Assembly: GCA_013115135.1 (NCBI GenBank)
Contig: JABANP010000693.1
Location: 1-22,006, forward strand
Direction of reading: 5' to 3'
Origin: Perkinsus olseni
Lineage: Eukaryota; Perkinsozoa; Perkinsida; Perkinsidae
DNA length: 22,006 nt
Position 1 is the first letter of the stretch. Each line of letters opens with the position of its first letter. Below the pieces are notes generated by a model. The model ran no database searches, had not been told where the DNA came from, and saw only the letters and a program-made list of their open reading frames with translations. A program made the position numbers and the translations under genes. Shown here in pieces: positions 19,107 through 22,006 of the stretch.

Positions 19107-19150
19107 CAGGCCGGTATTATACCGGCCTGTATTATACCGGTGTACACCGG
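19107..19150. repeat. Cluster of GC-rich palindromes
   Basis: An 11-bp perfect inverted repeat with a one-base centre (arms 19107-19117 and 19119-19129, centre T) is followed by the 14-nt even palindrome CCGGTGTACACCGG at 19137-19150. ATACCGG words recur through the cluster. Confidence 0.85.
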
Positions 19151-19264
19151 CGGTATACTTAGGCCGGTGGAAATAGCGTCTAGCTATCCACTTAACTTTC
19201 ATCACTCGCCGCTTCCCTCCGCTGAGCTTGGGTCTTCGCAGCCGCCGCCGCTTCTCGCAACATG

Positions 19265-19286
19265 CGGCAAGGCTTGCCGGGCAAGC
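19265..19286. repeat. Triplet palindrome, T = CGGCAAGC
   Basis: All 22 positions fit: CGGCAAG, GCTTGCCG, GGCAAGC. Confidence 0.9.
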
Positions 19287-19359
19287 ATTCTAAGGTAAGT
19301 GATGTAAGTTATCATTGTGACATCATCACAATTTACTTGTGGCCAATCGATTCGATTGG

Positions 19360-19410
19360 AAAATTGCGAACAGTGCACAGCAGACTCTGCTGTGCACTGT
19401 TCGCAATTTT
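19360..19410. repeat. Perfect 25-bp inverted repeat with one-base centre
   Basis: Arms 19360-19384 and 19386-19410 are exact reverse complements around a single C at 19385. The right arm is ordinary array DNA (matching 10427-10452 with few changes); the left arm is the end of the extra segment. The segment's right end is therefore an inverted copy of the DNA next to it. Confidence 0.92.
19378..19392. repeat. Right half of the split triplet palindrome, T = GTCTGCTG
   Basis: CAGCAGAC followed by TCTGCTG. Together with 17213-17227 it gives the full triplet, with the middle 8-mer present on both sides of the 2.15-kb segment. Confidence 0.8.
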
Positions 19411-20026
19411 GCTGCTTCATACTGGAGTTTGTTGTGGCAGTGTGTTGCCAAGTACGCCTCCATTTGGCTCTGAAATCAGATGCAAATGAGCCGTTTAGTG
19501 TCCTTTTGCCCGCGGAGGGGTCAGGTGGGCTGTGGTGGCGTGCAGTGAGTCGGTGTTACTCCGACGAGGGGCTTCGCAAAGTCACTCGTAACAAGCAGAT
19601 GATACAGCGTGTCTTTCCGACCAGTTCACTGCGATGAATGGAAAAAGGCGTTACTGGGGAATCTCTGAAGGCTGCAAAGCCGATGAAACCGTCGAAGTAG
19701 TGAACCGCGCCATGAACGCTTCGCCACGTTACGTTCGGAGGGAGATCCATGCAGGCATCGGTCGTGAGTTTCTGTGGCAGTTCGTCCTGCAAGGCCACGA
19801 TACTTGTGTCAACGGGCGATACGGAGAATATCGACTCAATGTTTCGATATACCGATATTATCAAGATATGCCATATATGAAGATATTGGGTTCCACGTTG
19901 GAACTCCATATAACATCGCCGGTGCTCGCCGGTGGACTACTGCTCATTATGCGCCAATCGTCCTATGCATGCGTGCGTAGCTAATACTCCAGCTACCCGA
20001 ATAGAAATAGGTAGAAGGGCATTACA

Positions 20027-20048
20027 CTCCTTCGGAAAGAATCCTTCC
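20027..20048. repeat. Triplet palindrome, T = CTCCTTCC (two mismatches)
   Basis: Same place as 10832-10853 in the paralogous module but built on a different 8-mer. Two positions in the middle part are A where G is expected. Confidence 0.7.
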
Positions 20049-20260
20049 CGTCTTGGGTTGACTATGAGCAACAAGTCAGAAGCAACATGGACCCAGAATG
20101 CTCTCACTGAAGTCCATACTTAATATACACATAGTCCATACATTGTATGGACTACGTCTATATCAGTATGGCATACATCTCCAAGATGCTTTTGTGAATG
20201 CGGTGAGGTATCCAACTCGGCACTCATCTTACATCAATCCATGAAGATAGACGATTACAC

Positions 20261-20282
20261 TTTTGCTGAGCAAAATTTGCTC
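20261..20282. repeat. Triplet palindrome, T = TTTTGCTC
   Basis: All 22 positions fit: TTTTGCT, GAGCAAAA, TTTGCTC. The plain 8-mer is at 11080-11087 in the paralogous module, an exact 14-nt difference. Confidence 0.9.
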
Positions 20283-20925
20283 TGGGTGATCAGCAAGCTG
20301 GGACCCGCAATGGCATGTGCGGGCGGGGACACCATGTCTCAGAAATGGTCGGGAACAACAGCGCTTTGAAGCTAGAGACGCGAGAGGGATGGCGTGCTCA
20401 TCTAATCAAATTTGCGACTCGGATCAAGGCGGTTCGGCTGCCTGCAGAAGAAGGCATGGCTCCATCAGAAGGTGACAGTATGGGAAATTTCAGAGGGTCG
20501 TTGGCGAAACTCTGCACAACCGTTGTGCGTCGGTCGGGACATGGCGGAACGACGCCTCTGGGCCCCCGGGCCGGGCTTGGCCTGGGGATACCAGTTCTGC
20601 CTTTATCAGACTCTAACTGGCTGACGAGAGCAATTTTGTATTGGATCCAAGATCACGCGAGGCTCGAGGTTTACCTGCATGTGCTGGCTAGGGGCTCCCA
20701 TATCCCGTTGAACGCTTCCTGACGTACGAATTGTCCTCCTAAATGTCGATATTACCTCTCTACGAGATGATACAGCTTCGGACCTTGTGATCATGTAAGG
20801 CTCGCAGTCTCGCATCGGCTGCTGCCCCTCAATCCCGCAGAGCTCAGTGCCTGGTAGACGGCCCCGTTGGAGGAGCTTAGATATGGAAGATGACACGTGA
20901 TGTAGTATTGAGCGCACGTGAAAGC

Positions 20926-21105
20926 GCTGAGTGGTGATACCGGTAGCATCGGTTCGGCTATAATACTTCTCGGCTCATACGCGGTCGCATGATATGATCC
21001 GTAATTATCAATACCAAGAGTTTCACTCCACGATAGCTTCGCCGACGGTCATTTGCGCTTGGTCGCAGTTCCTTTAGTTGTCTTACACAAGTTGTCTTGT
21101 AAGTG
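20926..21105 (+). promoter_or_regulatory. Proximal 5' region of B3, B-type but diverged
   Basis: Resembles the last 120 nt before B1 and B2 (shared words such as CTTGGTC/GCAGTTCCTTT) after an A-type distal module that ends near 20925. The switch of similarity marks a recombination point. It holds the triplet palindrome at 21077-21098. No TATA box or splice acceptor can be assigned with confidence. Confidence 0.45.
21077..21098. repeat. Triplet palindrome, T = CTTGTCTA (older, mutated)
   Basis: B1 and B2 carry the plain 8-mer CTTGTCTA. In B3 the site is 14 nt longer. The two one-base centres are T and G, exactly the complements of the outer bases A and C still seen in B1 and B2, although those outer bases have since changed in B3. 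One further base of the middle part differs. It ends 7 nt before the B3 start codon. Confidence 0.7.
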
Positions 21106-22006
21106 ATGCCTCCTCTGCACGTCTTCACGTTATTTCTGTTCTCGCTGTCAACTTCCACTGCAGTCGAAATATCCACTCAACTCGCCTTCGACCAGCCTCC
21201 TCTCGATCGGCTTTTCTTCTGCCCGCGAGGCAAAATAGAAGAGTCTCGAGTCAGCAGCGGCTGGCCGGCGTATCCGGTCACTCTGAACACTTCGGAGTGT
21301 CTGAACTATGACCAAATTATGGGGCTTCCTAATCGACAACAAAATCTGGAGTGCATCGCGAGTGCTACCGAGGCGTTAACCTCTGCTCTCGACAGAGTCG
21401 GGTTGAGTGAGAGCTTCCTCGTTTGGGGTAGCCTGCTGGGGTGGTATCGTCATGAAGGCGGTATTATACCCTGGGACTTTGATGGTGACGTCGCCGTTAT
21501 GAAGGAGTCGTGCAATGCAACCTTCGATGCTCTTCGTGCGAAGGGTAGTGGTGTTAAGAATATCGCCCAGGCCGTTGAAGCGGAACTCCCTCGAGGCTTT
21601 CATATGGTAGTTGTCGTTGATGGTGGTGTTAGTCGGGATTTGGATACCTTCTCGGGTTGTGAGGCCCAGGAATTGAGAATTGAAGGTTACTGGCCGGGGA
21701 CTGAGGACCGTATGTGCTACACCGATCTGTGGTTCCTCGACCATGAGTCCAGTGAAGGCGCCGATTGCCAATGTGATCCGAGCATTCCTTCCCCGAGGGC
21801 GTGCTTTGAGAACAAATACTATGGTACTGGTTGCTTCCCGAAAGCTGATCTGTTCCCCCTTACTGAGTCCAGGCTGCTTGGGAAGACCTCTGTGAAGGTC
21901 CCCACGACCCCTTAGGAGTGCTGCGACGTCTCTATCCCGCCGGCATCGACATCAAGAACATGGCCCCTGTGCCGAGAACCCCTCTTCGAGGATGACTGGT
22001 CCATTG
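21106..22006 (+). pseudogene. LicD/fukutin-family protein B3, mosaic, frameshifted and cut by the window end
   Basis: The ATG at 21106 is followed by a B-type signal peptide (MPPLHVFTLFLFSLSTSTA) and the common core with GSLLGWYR and DFDGD. After the core the sequence follows type A (FSGCEAQELRIEGYWPG), then becomes its own version (a GTGCFPKADLF stretch where the others differ). One base is missing near 21901 (GTCCCCACGACC against GTCCCACACGACC in A1), giving a stop at 21913-21915. Two more are missing near 21970-21980, which would restore the frame beyond. Three lost bases within 80 nt at the window edge may be poor sequence quality instead of decay. The membrane anchor and tail lie outside the window. 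The gene follows an A-type distal upstream module, so it is chimeric in both promoter and body. Confidence 0.8.

Larger units (their letters stand above)
18613..19359. other. Right part of the inserted segment, rich in palindromes, no gene seen
   Basis: About 750 nt after the peptide gene. Three triplet palindromes are listed separately. Also present are AATGAATG-AC-CATTCATT near 18736, TATCGG-CCT-CCGATA near 18787, ATTGTGA-5 nt-TCACAAT near 19313, and CCAATCGA-T-TCGATTGG at 19343-19359. The 84-codon ORF at 19044-19298 crosses these structures and is not convincing. Confidence 0.45.
17228..19377. mobile_element. 2.15-kb segment inserted in the second unit, flanked by 8-bp direct repeats
   Basis: Absent from the first unit, where the site is a clean 8-mer (10426-10433). 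It is bounded on both sides by CAGCAGAC (17220-17227 and 19378-19385). If that is a target duplication, it is of the length used by hAT elements. The ends do not form convincing terminal inverted repeats, and the right end instead mirrors the flanking DNA (19360-19410). No transposase is encoded. It holds the small peptide gene at 18427-18612, a 54-bp tandem pair and four triplet palindromes. It could be a non-autonomous element, or filler DNA captured during repair. Confidence 0.5.
19393..20925. repeat. Long upstream module, copy 3, with a doubtful 117-codon ORF
   Basis: Matches 10434-11830 with moderate divergence. It keeps about 267 nt (19681-19947) that copy 2 lacks. An ATG-started ORF at 19634-19984 spans this block, and its first 70 residues look protein-like, but its ATG is not kept in the other copy and no family is recognised. 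The two copies of a preceding frame (19317-19637 and 10461-10658) share blocks such as EPFSVLLPA and EPSSVLLPA. That could be exon remnant or coincidence. An 11-bp palindrome with a one-base centre lies at 20132-20154. Confidence 0.5.

Noticed and set aside
20830..20855. A 19-nt extra block in copy 3 (near GCAGAGCTCAGTGC) as a triplet
   Set aside because: Length is not 14 and no 8-mer with its reverse complement and one-base centres can be fitted.

Overview
The window looks like nuclear DNA of a protist. There are no Shine-Dalgarno-led operons, the genes are uninterrupted, the large proteins carry eukaryote-style signal peptides, N-glycosylation sequons and membrane anchors, and there is a eukaryotic retroelement. 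A tandem array of LicD/fukutin-like genes next to such an element would fit an alveolate of the Perkinsus kind, but that assignment is inference and no spliced-leader, rRNA or tRNA sequence was found to confirm it.

Layout. (1) 1 to about 4886: a minus-strand retroelement with a gag-like ORF (4211-3018) and a reverse transcriptase/RNase H gene (2870-512) whose frame breaks near 665. (2) About 4887 to the right edge: a head-to-tail, plus-strand array of two alternating LicD/fukutin-like gene types. The order is A1 (5458-6594), B1 (8350-9454), A2 (11907-13043), B2 (14808-15912) and B3 (from 21106, cut by the window). The A-B pair plus its spacer is a duplicated unit: about 6.45 kb in copy 1 and about 9.2 kb in copy 2, because copy 2 carries extra DNA. 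Each A-B spacer holds four copies of a 55-bp minisatellite. Only A1 reads intact; B1, B2 and B3 carry different frameshifts and A2 has a stop at the start of its membrane anchor. (3) 17228-19377: a 2.15-kb segment present only in the second unit, holding a small gene for a secreted six-cysteine peptide with CS-alpha-beta spacing.

The most striking signal is a family of 22-nt structures scattered through the array's non-coding DNA. Each can be written as the first 7 bases of an 8-mer T, then the exact reverse complement of T (8 bases), then the last 7 bases of T. Where a paralogous copy of the site exists it usually holds just T, so the structure is a 14-nt gain. I found sixteen: ten fit perfectly (one of them split by the 2.15-kb segment) and six have one to a few mismatches. 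The geometry is what results if an element with 8-bp target duplications leaves flanking hairpins with a one-base offset, and the opened, mutually complementary tails anneal. That matches what is known of hAT-type excision, but it is far more regular than ordinary footprints. No transposase is visible in the window.

The LicD-like proteins probably form a family of type I surface or secretory-pathway proteins. Their near-identical catalytic core and diverged ends point to repeated gene conversion.
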